Shown here: in pieces, positions 1 to 13,100 of the stretch
How positions within the stretch are numbered: the first letter of the stretch is position 1
Layout: the number at the start of each line of letters is the position of its first letter
NCBI GenBank assembly: GCA_000149265.1
Contig: CH001012.1
Location: forward strand, 140,902 to 204,901
Source: Ciona savignyi
Taxonomy: Eukaryota; Chordata; Ascidiacea; Phlebobranchia; Cionidae
Direction of reading: 5' to 3'
DNA length: 64,000 nt
Notes under the pieces: model-generated
Told to the model about the DNA's origin: nothing
Seen by the model: the letters and a program-made list of their open reading frames with translations, nothing else
Database searches by the model: none
Position numbers and translations under genes: made by a program

Positions 1-131
1 GGTAGCAGTGGAACAGTATGACTAAGTTATTCCAAGTTACTGGACTCGTGTGGTTCTGCTCGTGGTTTAGTGGAAGCCAAGCTTGGGGAAGTGCAGCAGA
101 CGGTGAGTGATATTGATATGGATATTGGAGG

Positions 132-229
132 GAACTGCAACAGCTTCGGAAACCCTGCGGTGGGCGCGAGGTGATCTGACGATAGCCCGTGTAGTAACAC
201 CCATTGGTTTTCCCATTCACGGGGATAAT
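132..229 (+). mobile_element. SINE-A 3' fragment
   Basis: Last third of the element (ggtgggcgcgaggtgatctg to acggggataa); the tail is lost. Confidence 0.8.
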
Positions 230-1060
230 TTTTACCGTCACTTATGCGTATAACTTGTGTCCTGAAGCATTTATTTTGCCTAAATGCTTAATATTAACTA
301 ACATGTCTTTAATATCTGACAGTAAACTTCTAATATAACATAGAAGGCATTCACTATTATTAACACACGAACCAATGTTGCAGAATTTAAGTCGTGTTGT
401 TTTACGATCATATCGGCAATTTTAAACGTTTATACCATATTCATATTATACCGGGAAAACGTATGAGTTTTAAAGGCTCTTTAGAATATCACATGCACAT
501 ATACTACAAAGAACTAAAATATTGTATTTTGGTGTATATCATGTAGACGTCGTGTAATGACCTATACCCGATTGATTCACTAATATTATAAGCATTGCGC
601 ATCCACACAAACGAGAAGCGAAAGGCTGGTTTCGAATCCGTCACCTTTCGATCCGTCGTGCAATGATATAAGTTAGAGATGTAAGATTTACGTGTTAACT
701 TATTGCGGAAAACTTGGAAACTTAAATAATTTTATTCATGTTTGGAATATTCACAATCGATAAGCTAGCGTCCGGTTTCGAATCTGCAACCCATTCGGCT
801 GAAAGGCGACGCACTAAACCAGTAGACTAAATCTGTCGCGACTTAACCCATGGAATAAAAGGAATCCAATCTATGTTGTTGGGAATTTCTATACTTATAG
901 TATAAATATGGTATTAGAATAATCATCAAAACTAATGCAGTTTGGAGTATTCGTTGGGTGTATCACTTGCAAATGTAATAATTGGATTCGTTGGTTGGAA
1001 AATGTTCGTAAATTGCCCCGTGACTTATAGACACGCGACAAGCAAGTAACTTATTTGTTT
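230..1060. other. AT-rich stretch, nothing recognised
   Basis: No frame with domain content and no terminal repeats. A short SINE-A head-like phrase (cccattcggctgaaaggcga) near 793 is the only recognisable element. Confidence 0.6.
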
Positions 1061-1067
1061 AACTGAG

Positions 1068-1147
1068 CTAATTTTCGAATCCATGAGTTTTTGTAAAGGA
1101 TTCGGCATTTGTATCGGTCACGTTAACCATTCGGCCATACGACTGTA
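1068..1147 (-). mobile_element. SINE-B, old copy
   Basis: tttgtatcggtcacgttaac followed by cattcggccatacgac marks the tRNA-like head. Confidence 0.7.
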
Positions 1148-1454
1148 AATGAGCGCACTACTGTCGCGTCACCCCAGCATAGCACAAGGTTTTAATATTA
1201 AACCTCATGCCATCCATTTTTAGCCACAACAAAACTATTAAGGCCTGATTCGTACACATGCCGCCGTGTTATGTAACTTGATATATTTTGCAAATTCCAG
1301 ATGCGACAGTCCTTCCCATAGTTTTGCCGATAGTGGGGGTAGTGACGATGGCTTGTATAGTTGGATGTTGTGTGCAGGGCAGAGAATGCGTTTGCTGCAA
1401 GGAAGATCAACCTGTCAAGCAGATAGCTGGTTGGTTGTGTTTGTTTTTTTTTTA

Positions 1455-1555
1455 CTAAGCCAAGTTTCGAACCCTAATGAGCTCGCTATTAAAACCGTTT
1501 TTGTCTAGGAGGTATATGTAACGGTCGCGTAACCCATTCGGCCACACGAGCGTGC
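1455..1555 (-). mobile_element. SINE-B
   Basis: agccaagtttcgaaccctaa to cattcggccacacgagcg; complete but mutated. Confidence 0.85.
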
Positions 1556-1607
1556 AATGTATCAACATTTACCCACTCTCCTGATGACCTTGTATGTTTC
1601 CTGTACA

Positions 1608-1675
1608 TGTATCGGTCGCTTTTTTTTTTATAAGAGACGGTATATGTCATGTTACCCATTCTGCCACACGAATGT
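1608..1675 (-). mobile_element. SINE-B, rearranged
   Basis: Head phrases (tgtatcggtcgc; cattctgccacacgaatg) separated by a T run. Confidence 0.5.
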
Positions 1676-2041
1676 GTTGATTGTGTTCCTTTTACTCAAA
1701 CTAACCTTAAAAATTTCTTGTTGAAGGGGCACAATTCCCAAGGAACGCTGCCAACCTGACCAGAACAACTGATGTGGTTTTAGAAAATGAAAAGACAGAA
1801 TTTAGATCCAAACAAAACAATAATTCACTCGGGTAATGACATTTCTTTTTTTTTTATTTAACACCTTATTAAAAATGTTCTTGCGAAATGACTAATGATT
1901 GTATGTAGATTTAAGCTAGAGCTCTCTAATTAGCAGAAGGTATTGATTGGTATGTTCGGGGCCTTATTGTGTAGCGTCTTGTCCAATTATAACAAAATGT
2001 ATTATTATTTTTATCGCTGTTATTAATTTGTCTTAGTCTTG

Positions 2042-2322
2042 TGGATTAGTGGGACGCATTTTAGCCGAAGGGTTGCAGGTTTAAAACTGGTCGCTAGTTA
2101 GTCGGTTGTGTCCTTGAGCAAGGCACTTAACGGACATTGCCTGAACTCAGCGGGATTAATGGCTTCTGCCAAATTGAAGGAACATGCGAATCATACACAA
2201 CACACTGCAATAGCTCCGGTAACCCGACGATGGGCGCGAGGTGATCTGACGATTGCTCGTGTGTTAACCTCCTTAGTTTTCCCATTCACGGAGATAAACA
2301 TGAATATCCTATCCCTATCCTG
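2042..2322 (+). mobile_element. SINE-A, near full length
   Basis: tRNA-like head with B-box-like ggtttaaaact, middle part and tail atatcctatccctatcc. Confidence 0.92.
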
Positions 2323-2705
2323 ATCAAACTAATATCAAGTCAGTTATAATTTGGGTTGGATAAGACGAAGTCCAAGTCACGTATATAAGTCAGACTTATT
2401 GGATTTTATTAGTTTATTGGACTTGGTAACCTTTAATAACACAGACTCGAGTGAAGTGTGATCAGTTTTACGTTCTGACTCGAGTCAAATCAAGTCATTG
2501 AACAATGTGACTTAAGTCATTGGCTCGAATCGTTACACTGAATACCAGTTCGTATACTGAGTTCGTATTTCGAATATTCCAGCAAACTGCCCGGCTACTC
2601 CAGAAAAGCGCCGTACAACAAACCACAATACACTCGACAACCCACTCCTATTGGTAAGCATTTATTGAATATGACATCACAATCGCATGTGTGACGTAGA
2701 TATAG

Positions 2706-2706
2706 G

Positions 2707-2740
<34 letters not shown>
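2706..2740. repeat. TA dinucleotide microsatellite
   Basis: About 16 uninterrupted TA units. A shorter TA run is at 10930-10943. Confidence 0.95.
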
Positions 2741-2857
2741 TTGGTGTTTGTATGAACCGAACGGTTTCGATTCGAGACTCACTGTGGGTATTTACTCCAT
2801 AGTGATGTGCAATGTAATCGGCGTTGTTTCGTCCTATTTAGAGGATCACCAAAAAAT

Positions 2858-3062
2858 ATAGGGATATGATATTCATGTTTATCCCCGTGAATGGGAAAAC
2901 CAAGGGGGTTAACACACGGGCAATCGTCAGATCACCTCGCGCCCTTCGTCGGGTTACCGGAGCTATTGCAGTGTGTTGTGTATGATCCACACGTTCCTTC
3001 AATTTAGTAGAACCCATTAATCTACTGGGTTCAGGCAATGTCCGCTTAGTGCCTTCGGTCGG
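2858..3062 (-). mobile_element. SINE-A, head truncated
   Basis: Runs from tail to about the start of the middle part; the tRNA-like head is missing. Confidence 0.9.
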
Positions 3063-3251
3063 ATATAAGAAAATAATGAAACTGATTCCCCCGTTCACCC
3101 CTACCCACCACGGTTATGTGGCATGTAGAAACTTTGTTTAAGACATCACACTTTAATAACCTCTGTACCAGCAGTTCCTGAAAGAATCTCAAGAGGGAAG
3201 GCCTACATCAACCCGGCAGGTAAAGCTAATTAAAAATATAGGTGTGTAGCC

Positions 3252-3368
3252 CCGGTCCGTGTGGCCCAAATGATTAACGCGACCCGATACATATTCCCGA
3301 CTCTTATACAAAAAACGGTCCTGGTGACGAGCCCTTATTATGGGTTAGAAACTTGGCTCGGTAAAAAA
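3252..3368 (+). mobile_element. SINE-B, full length
   Basis: ggtccgtgtggcccaaatga to acttggctcggtaaaaaac. Confidence 0.88.
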
Positions 3369-3621
3369 CATATATATGGGTGTGCCATATGTGTTGTTGC
3401 AAAATAAGGGATTGTTTGAATACGCGAGATCTTGATCCCACAACCCGTGGATACATGACAGTCCCTCTCTCTACATGGCCGTTCAATGTCACAACGTTTT
3501 TCAACTAGACTTATTTTCGAACTCGCGATAAAGTTGTCACAGCTTATTATGCAGAAATCGTTATATGAATCAATCACTCTAACCATTCAGCCATACAACC
3601 GTACTTAATTGTTCAGCCGCG

Positions 3622-3716
3622 ATTTCTTCAGTTTCGAACCCATGATGGCTAGTCACTAATGTATATGACCCATTATATGTATCGGTCGCGTTAACCATTC
3701 GGCCACACGACCGTAT
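3622..3716 (-). mobile_element. SINE-B
   Basis: gtttcgaacccatgatggct to cggccacacgaccgta; middle part altered. Confidence 0.85.
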
Positions 3717-4186
3717 ATTTAGTCGCGATTTTAAAATATTATTTTAATATTTCAGGCCCGCCGTCTAGCGGACGAAGTTCACAACAATACTACCACGCGA
3801 GGGCTCCAGCAATCAACACTTACCATATCAGTTGATCCAAAAATATATTTATTTCTGTATAATATGTAACGCTGCCTAAAAGCCGCCACGATAACGAAAA
3901 GTACAACTCGTACTGCGGACGCAGTCAGACCCGCTTTATACACCATCAGTATTTGTACAGTGCACTCGTGATTATATTAATCCAAATACATGTGGCCACA
4001 TTGGCGTTGAAATTATTTGTAGAGAGATATGGAAAAGACTTTAAAAATTCCACGATTGTTTTTCGTAAATAAGAAAACACAAATTACTACAACTGCTCTG
4101 CTTGGTGAACCCCCATGTAGTTTTTCCGTTATTTCAAAATGATGGACAATCGTGAAAGGATGGCATAAATTGTGCGCATTTGCATA

Positions 4187-4492
4187 CGGGATAGGATATT
4201 CATGTGTATCCCCGTGAATGGGAAAACCAAGGTGGTTAAAACACGGGCAATCGTCAGATCATTTCGTACCCATCGTCGGGTTACCGGAGCTATTGCAGTG
4301 TGTTGTATATGATAGACACGTGTCTTCAATTTAGTAGAACCCACTGGGTTCAGGCAATTAATCCACTGCGTTCAGGCAAAGTCTGTTAAGTGCGTTGCTT
4401 AAAGAAATAACAGACTAGCTAGCGACCAGTTTCGTACCCGCAACCCTCCGGCTAAAAGGCAACGCACTCAACCACCAAACTAATCAGGAGGA
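4187..4492 (-). mobile_element. SINE-A, full length
   Basis: Tail, body and head (ccaccaaactaatcagg) are present, with an internal duplication of the cactgggttcaggcaa segment. Confidence 0.92.
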
Positions 4493-7091
4493 CAACTTAA
4501 CAAATCTAAGGTTAGATATCTCGTACAATGTTAATCAGCCGGATTAGAAAGTTGACAAAGAAATCCTTTATTTCATGAAGTCGATTGTAAGATTTAGAAT
4601 AGAAATAAAATGTATAAGTATCTATCTATGCAGAATAAGTCGTTCGTTTGTCTCAAACTCATCGCAATGCCTCTATAGCATGCTTTAATTATATCAAGTT
4701 TTACGACTCAAAGACAGTTAGCCACTTCGTTTGAATGATACATTAAAGCAAGGCATCGACGAACGCAAGATTGCGGTATTTAGAAAGCAGAGTTATCTTC
4801 TGCTGAGGCAGTTTTGCCGCTGGGGATCAATTAGTGCGATGGTACAACACGGCAATGTTCATCATGCTTTAGTGTTATTTAGACATTCCATATACTGAAG
4901 GTTTCAGAGACGCAAATGCAAAGTAAGATAAGAATTTTGTGGAAGTGTGGTTTAATTTAGTGTAAATGCATTTGCAGAAAATATAGATTAGCTTAGTTTA
5001 TTCATTTTTTGCTCAAGTTTTAATTAATGGCAAATGCAAATCACGGCACAGAAAAAAAGACGGCAAAATGAACAGTCGTTAAATTGTACAATTGGGCCAT
5101 AGAACCTTCTATCAAGGACCGAAACGCCGTTATAACAGAATATTTTACCTTTACATAGTAACCCTGTGCGGACCTGATTTACACGGTTGAGTCAGAACTA
5201 TCAAAGGACGCTTAACATCTACGTTTACATTACAACTCATAAGTTCGAACTGCGATAAGATGATTATTCCTACTTCCCCTATTTCATTTCTCCCGTTTCA
5301 ATAAGAAAACAATATTAGTCGATTGTACTTCGTTGACCGAGATAGACGCCCCGATAAGCCACCAATCGAAACATACAACTTCGACAATTATTTGCCAATC
5401 GCCTACAAGCTGTTATAAACATAAGGTTCATTGGACATTAACTAGACGTTGTGCTTGAAGTTTTAAACTGGGTGTTGAAAAAAAATCTTATAAAATAAAT
5501 ATGTTTATATGGAAATTTTTATTTATAGAATTATGTATTAACCATTAAAAATAAACGTTACTTTTAAACTGTTATTTTAAAGTACTAGCTATAAGAATAG
5601 GTGAAAAACGTCTTAAAAATACATATACAAAGTTTATATATTAAACATTTGTATAGTTTAGTTTATTTTGTGTTTCCACGATGAAAACATGAAGCAGGAC
5701 TGTTGGTATAAATTTGGAAAACGGAAAAAAATATAAGAAAACGTTCTTGATATTATAGAGAAATTTGTTTTTTAATAACGATACCAAAACGCAAGGTGTT
5801 CTCAAATTAAATAATGCGTTTAAATTAATCTAACTTTTGGTATATTTTTGTTTATTTATATTTTCAACTCATTGGCATTGATTGCGCTTTCATCTAGATA
5901 AACTCTCCAATTGCAAGTTGGGCGTGTTTTTCCTTGTTTACTTGTGACTCATATATTCGACTAAATATAGAATGGCGGCCGCTATTTTACTAATAATTTC
6001 CATAATTTTCTGATGAGTCATTTTTGGACGTAAACACAAACGTCTAAAGTTTATTTTGAAAATATATTGTATGTCATAATACGATTTCCTATCGTTGGGA
6101 ATTCTGTCCTATCGTATGTCGATTATATAATTATTGGTTATTATATGGTGAAGTAGAATAACAATGTTTTCGTATATATGACCTTGAAGTTAGAAATGTT
6201 TTTTTATTTTCGAATTACTCCTATTGTGCATAGATTGGCTTAAAATTCCCATAATTAAACTGAATTAATTTAAAAACGCTTTAAATACAGATGAAATCAT
6301 ACGTTGGTGACAACGCCAAATTATTTCTAAAACTTCAAGACAAATTCCCGTTTAAAACAGATTTCATCCCACGACAACCTTAACCAGCAACCAGATGTTT
6401 TTAACCGAAACCGGTCAAGGTCACGAATATCAAGTCCAAAGTCAAGATCGAATGTTTTGTTGCCATTTGAGCAGCGGTTTTGCGAAAGTAGTTACGGTCA
6501 TGTATATGTGACCAGTTTGCTTCATATAATAAGCTGTTATACGAGGCCGAACCTTAACACCGGACGCTTCACTTGAGCCCCCGGCGTTTTATCCTTAACT
6601 GTCGTCCCGCCCTTGAGAGAATCTTTTACATTCATTTTATACAAACCGCAGTCCGTCACCTCTTATAGTGAAGGAATTATGACTTTATAGGGGGTGACTA
6701 TTACGAGGATTAAATTAGATGAAAATTACGGTTCTTTATCAATTCTTTTATGTGAGTTACAATTTGTTCAGTGTAAACAAAGAGAATAAAAACGATAATT
6801 ACCGGCAAACGTTACTGTTCTAGGAGTTAGATTGTTCGACTACAAAGTAGTAATCAGTGCGGATCCTATTGTGTAAGGACAGATGTGTTCGAACTAATTT
6901 TATAAACGAAAAAAGTTAATTTCAAAATCGGCGTCTTTGTCAATCAATTACAGCAATCTAGAGCCAAGCAGATTCACCTCGGGATATTGTATAAACATTT
7001 ACGCCTGCGCAGGTTTATAGGCTTTCTGAGGTGTTGTATGTGAGCATAGAATCCTGTGTGTCGATTTCAATTCTCATATATCTAAGAATGG
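4493..7091. other. Gene-free upstream region of the Ser/Thr-rich gene
   Basis: Contains dispersed repeat D at 5646 and otherwise unique AT-rich DNA. The last few hundred bases should hold the promoter and 5' leader of the gene starting at 7131; I see no decisive core element. Confidence 0.5.
5646..5735 (+). repeat. Dispersed repeat D, copy 1
   Basis: Contains tttccacgatgaaaacatga and the following gaagcaggact; nearly the same 80 bp recur at 40775. Family unknown. Confidence 0.65.
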
Positions 7092-7130
7092 TGACCGAAT
7101 GCAAGTGATACCGACTACCATGTTGGGATC

Positions 7131-10100
7131 ATGCGCATGAAGAGCCGGATGAAGGTTAGCTCGGCACACCGCATTAGGGGAAGTGCTTGGAGTTATATTT
7201 CAACCATCGTCATTTCTCTAACTCTCGGATCTATCATACTTTCAATTGAAGGAACCGTAGCAGGTAAGCAATTCTTGCGTTTTTTCCGTCATCAAGGCAA
7301 TAAATAAGTTAGCGTAATATATTTAATGTATTTTTCTAATAATTTTTGTTGGGTTATTTGGCCGCGTCCGTATATTTTCTGAAATTGTTTTTATTTTATT
7401 TTTCAATCTAGCGCTTTTAAGTTTTGACTTTTTCTCCTGCTTACCCGTTGTTACGTTTTAAGTGTGTTTCTTTATCTTGAAGAAACACATGAGCAAAAGC
7501 AAATAAACAAAGTTCAAAAGGGGGAAACACAAATAAACTATTTAATCAGGGAAATTCTAAATTGCAAAATTTTCGCTCAGGAAATGTTTATTAAACTATT
7601 GGAAAGATAGCAAAATGATGAAATAATTGCGATTTAACCTGCAGCGAATCTTGTCGAGTTATCGGTTTAAAGCTATAGCTCATAGACCATATATTTGTAC
7701 ATGAAAATACACAATTTAACCAATATAAAGTTAGCTCTAATTTTCCAGGAATCTAGCAGTTTATTATGCGTATTATGTCAGGTCGTGTTTATTTTAGTTC
7801 TAATGGAGCACAGCATTTTCGGTGGTTAACCGTATAATGCCAAGTCAACCCGTTTACATGCGTCATCGCTTAATCTGCATCATCTTTCGTTTGTTAAGGT
7901 AGCGTTTGGATTTATATGACGTAGGACAAATTATCGTCGGTGGAAATTGATGCGCGAAAAGCGTCGCTTGGCTGTCTCGGCGCAATCTGCAAAATATGTG
8001 ACGTCAAGCGGCTCATTATGACTATCAGTTTAATCTAGCGTCGACTTAAGCGCTCGCTGATTCCCGATTTATAGAAAAACACGGACTTAGCAGGTGACAC
8101 GGGGTCACGTGTCAGGCCACACCCTTGTGTGGTTGGTAGGTGGTGTGTCAAGGTGAAACGTCATCATACCATATTAGGTGCGCATTTTCGAGGTGACCAC
8201 TATTTGCAAAATGTTTTAAAACTCTTTGACAGCTTCGAACGAATAGATAGCAACATGTAGTTATTAAATCATTTAGAAATAAAAAACGTCACATTAAAGC
8301 CAAGATTAACGAAATCTGACACAGCGGTCTCTTATACCTCACTATATGACATTTTAGATTAAAAAAAAACAAGTTCATTATTTTTAGTCGTTGAACGCTG
8401 GGTGGTTTAATTCAATTGAAGACGATCATTATTCGTTGAGCGTATACGTGTGAAAGATATAGTTGTCACTTGTTAGCATACGCCCATACCGTGCATTATT
8501 CTTTATACAAACGTAAAACTGCGTTGCGATGCAATACTAACGTGGGAAGCTCAAGCACTTTTCAAATCAATTGTGCTCCACGTTAAATACAATACAATAC
8601 CATTTTTAATTTTGTTTCTTTCGCTGCAGCGTTTACCACCAACAATTTGAAAATACATGTCATATATAAAATCCAACAATTAACAAAAAAAATAAAAAAA
8701 ATACTGTGGCAAGATACTACAGCAGAACAGGAAGGCACCAAAAAAAACTTAAAGTTATCTAGTTTGGCGCCTCCATTTTAGCCCTGCGTTCGCCATATTC
8801 CACCGCTATTTACATGAGAATCGCAACGGACATATAATACCCCCATTGATCCAGCATAACATAGCCCGAAGCATATGTTCATCGGTTATGAAACGGTTGA
8901 ACTCCACGTTTATACGGAGCGGAAGCGATCTTGCGCTTAGATTGTAGGTTCGAACCGTTCAACGCTGCGATGGTTGTTTACACAAAATAAGATCACAGTT
9001 CTTAGGCTACCCTTCGCCAGATACTGCATTGTCACGTTTAATAAGTGACGAAGAACAATAAAATGTGTGTTTAACGAACATATGCACAAGTGTAGCCACT
9101 AAGATAGAAACGTACAATAACTAAAAATCGGTATACACGCCATATATTTACTTGGGCAGTATTAAAATTTCTTAAAAAGGGAAATTCATAACCATACTAA
9201 CCCACCCTACCGGCGTTTAGTTTAAAAATACGGGAGTGTAGAAATTGTTACTAAGCACTAATTCCTTTAATAATATGTTACGGAGAATTTCCAAACTTTC
9301 TTTTCTATCTAATTTTCGTATTTTTGTTGTTTTATATTCTGTCTTTTAATATAGACCATTTCGTTCATCGAAAAAAAGTTTTTCTAAGAAATGTTGTCGC
9401 GTGACAACAAACAATGTATATTGTGACGTCGCGCATTAGGCAGGGAAAACAGGATTTAATACCCGCAGGCAATCTTCAATCAGATTTTTGTGCGAAATAA
9501 TTTGCTTAAAGTGTTGGCATAGTGTGTGTATGGTGGGAGTATAACCACACTATATTTACGTTATGGTGAATGTTGCGACCGATTAGAATGGGTTCTACCA
9601 AATTAAAGAAACGTCTCAATCATACACAACACACTGCAATAGCTCCGGTAACCCAACGGTGAGCGCGAGGTGATCTGACGATTGCCCGTGTGATAACCCC
9701 CTTGGTTTTCCCATTCACGGGGATAAACAGGAATATCATATCCTATAGTGTTGGTGCTTCAATTAATAATTGGACGTCTAATACAAGGATCGGCAACCTG
9801 CGGCTCTTTCATCCTTCTGATGCGGCTCTTATTCATTTTATTACTACTGTAGCGAGCGCTTAATAAATTTAACACCCATGCATAAGTAAAACAAACAGAA
9901 GAACACTCGCATCTTTATCTCACACAGTATTGTTTTCCTTTTATTGCGAAAATATTAGTTTTGTGGCTCCCAGTGATTTTTATTTAGTGGAATATCGGTT
10001 AAAATGGCTCATTAAGTGCAAAAGGTGCCGACCCCTGGTCTAAATTTAATAAAGTTGAAACACCAGAACATTTAACAAACAATGTTATATAATAAACCCA

Positions 10101-13100
10101 CTCGTATTTACTAATCCTAATCAGAATTACGACGCCTATTTAAGGTTGCTCGCTTTGTTTGTTAAACTTCTAATACAGTGTTTCCCAACCCGAGTCCGCG
10201 GTCTCAAATGAGTCCGTGGAAGGTTTAAATGAGTCTGCAAGCATATCAACAATTTGAAAAACTTTTGTTTTTGATCGTTATAAACAGCAGTGATATGTTT
10301 TTATCAACGAGACATTGTAATTCAACATAATTTTAAGTTTGTAGTAGTGTATCGTATGCACATAGTACAGTTACGCTACACTTTTGACTTACGCTAATTG
10401 AAAATTGATGCACTGGGAGAACACTTGGGAAACGCTGTTCTAATACCACAAGAATGTGCGACCCTGCAAATATGACGTCACACCAGTGTTACATAATTCC
10501 TAAGGTTTCGCAGGACGCTGTCTTAACGGCCTATCGTTGGACCAATTACAAGGGCTTGCAACGTTTTCGCTTTATAAAAATACTCATATTTTACAAAACA
10601 CATAAAAAACTAATAAAACCATCCGCTATTAAAAATAATTCTTCATAGTTTAACAGCTAAGAGAGAACTGATTTTAGAAACATAAATTCAAAGACATCAC
10701 GTTAATTAGCACAGCACCGAGCGTTAAGTACTTAAATTCCCCGAGAGATAGAATTGTGCGTGTTAAAATAGGCAAGCAAGATAAAATGATAAAATGATTA
10801 AAAGGTGCAAGGGTGTAAACTACGTGTAAATTAAAAGGGAGCAAACAAAAGGCGTTAAACAGTGTATTAAAATTGTATAAACAATGTGGTATTGAAAGTG
10901 TATAAAAAGTGAATAAAGATGTGTAAAAGATATATATATATATAAAAGTGTATCAAAACATAACGAAACAAACGAGCTCCCGTGCGCGTTACAGCAGCAG
11001 CAGGGTCACAATTATGTGGGTTTCAATTCCTGGTAACTTTGACAATATGTCCGTGAGCATATTGAGTGGTTAATGATGTTATGAGTAGGAATACCGGTGG
11101 TGGGGAAGCTGTGAACAGTAATCCCGACGATTTTAGTTGATACAAGAAGATAGTCATGTGTTTTTTTTATTCAGGCTTAGTTTCGTACCCAAAATGGGTT
11201 CATTGCTAAATCTCTTATGCAAGCTGGTACATGTATCGGTAGCGTTAACCATCCGGCCACATGACCGTACAGTCATGTGTTTTTCCCTGTAAATAAAAAT
11301 ATAGACGGGGTACTGGTTTCGTCAGATTACCTCGAACCCCCAGTTAAGGAAGCTATTGCATTGTGTTGTAGGCCTATATGCTCCAGGCGTTCCTTTAATT
11401 TTAGTAGAACCCGTTAATCCGCTGGTTTCGGTCGATTTCTGCAAAGTACCTAAACCACCACCGTCTAGCAACCGGTCGATTTCGATATCACAACCTTTCT
11501 GCTGCCCATAAAGATCTGTAAATCTCGGAGCGATTTAACCAAGACTATTTTGCGTCACGACATTTTGCCCAAGTTTTCAGGGGTTCCATTCGGCTGGACT
11601 TCCTAAAAATTTAAATTTATTCAACAATTTATTATATGGCTTTGCATTATTAAATGTTATAGAGTAATTTGATTGTTTGCTTACCGGTAGCCGCCTATTC
11701 ATTAAGACAATCTTCAGTATTTTGTCGAAAACGGTGATATGATAAACAACAATAATATGTGCTGTAAAACATTTATATTGATGGGTTAGGCCTACGATTA
11801 AATAGGGGGTAGCAAATAACCTTGGAATTGTGAATTGCAAAGTTCATATAGCAAACTGATTAGGAAAATGTGAATTGCAAAGTTCATATAGCAAACTGAT
11901 TTCGTAACTAGATGAGGAAACACAACGAAATAAATGGTCAGGCTTTGTAGATTGAATGCGCGTAGAAGCTGGGACAATCACTCACATTATAGAAACTATA
12001 CCGACGCCTGTTGAATAGTTCTTTGCAAGTTAATCAAATTCCACCGAAGGCTTATATATTTCATTTATTTAGCCAAACTTCGAAACCATAATGGGTTCGT
12101 CCTTAAGACCGTTTTTTTATAGTTGGTATATGTGTCGGTAACGTTAACCATTTGGCCACACGACCATACACTTATATTTGTTTTCTGCGTTATAGCTCCG
12201 TCGCACAGTCACTAACCTTATTAAACTACCGCTCTATGTTAAATAGTTATTTGTTACTGGATTTCTACTGAAGACTTATTTATTTGTTTTCCAGCAACCC
12301 AAACTCAACGCAACAACGAACGACCCCTCGTGCAAAGTAAAGTAAATTTATTTCAAGCAAAATGGCAGAAGGAAAAGTTCGGCAACGCGATTCTGCAACA
12401 AAACAATCTTCTGAAGCCAAAACATCTTCTACCTCGCGATTACGGAGTTTCAGTAAAAAATGAAGCACGAATCGCACGAGATTTCGAAATTAATTTGTTG
12501 CGTTTCATTCGGAACCGACAACGCCGAGACACCAAACAACTTCCCTTTCCAATATCAGAAGGTAAATCTCCTAACACATGTAGAATTCCAAATGTTTTAC
12601 CGGTTAGTTTGGTGGTTTGATGCGACGTCTTTCTACCGAAAGGTTGCAGTTTCGAAACTGGTCGCTAGCTAGTCGGTTGTGTCCTTGCATGGGCAAAGCA
12701 CTTAACGGACAGTGCCTAAAGTTTAGTTTAGACTCTAAACTCAGCGGATTAATGGATTCTACTAAATTGAAGGCACGTGTGAATCATATACAACACACTG
12801 CAATAGCTCCAGTAACCCGACGGTGGGCGCGAGGTGATCTGACGATTGCCCGTGTGTTAACCCCCTTGGTTTTCCCATTCACGAAAATAAACATGAATAT
12901 CCTATCCTAGGTCTATATATATATACGACCTGTTTGTCCAATTTCACGAAATTTAAGTTGTTTTCAATTGTGTTAAGGTGATTCTGAACCCCGGGGCGAT
13001 AGATTCGCGACCAACCGATTCCCTCCTGTTAGTGAAGGCAACCAAAGCAACGAAGAAACTCCACCTCCACCGAACAGAGATTACGTGCAAGAACCATACG

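Noticed and set aside
4129..4344. Recurring frames of the type [20 protein letters not shown] at many places
   Set aside because: Translation of SINE-A copies; the similarity comes from the repeat, not from a protein family.
8880..8975. tRNA-like ggttcgaacc near 8948
   Set aside because: B-box-like only; no matching acceptor or D arm could be folded by eye.
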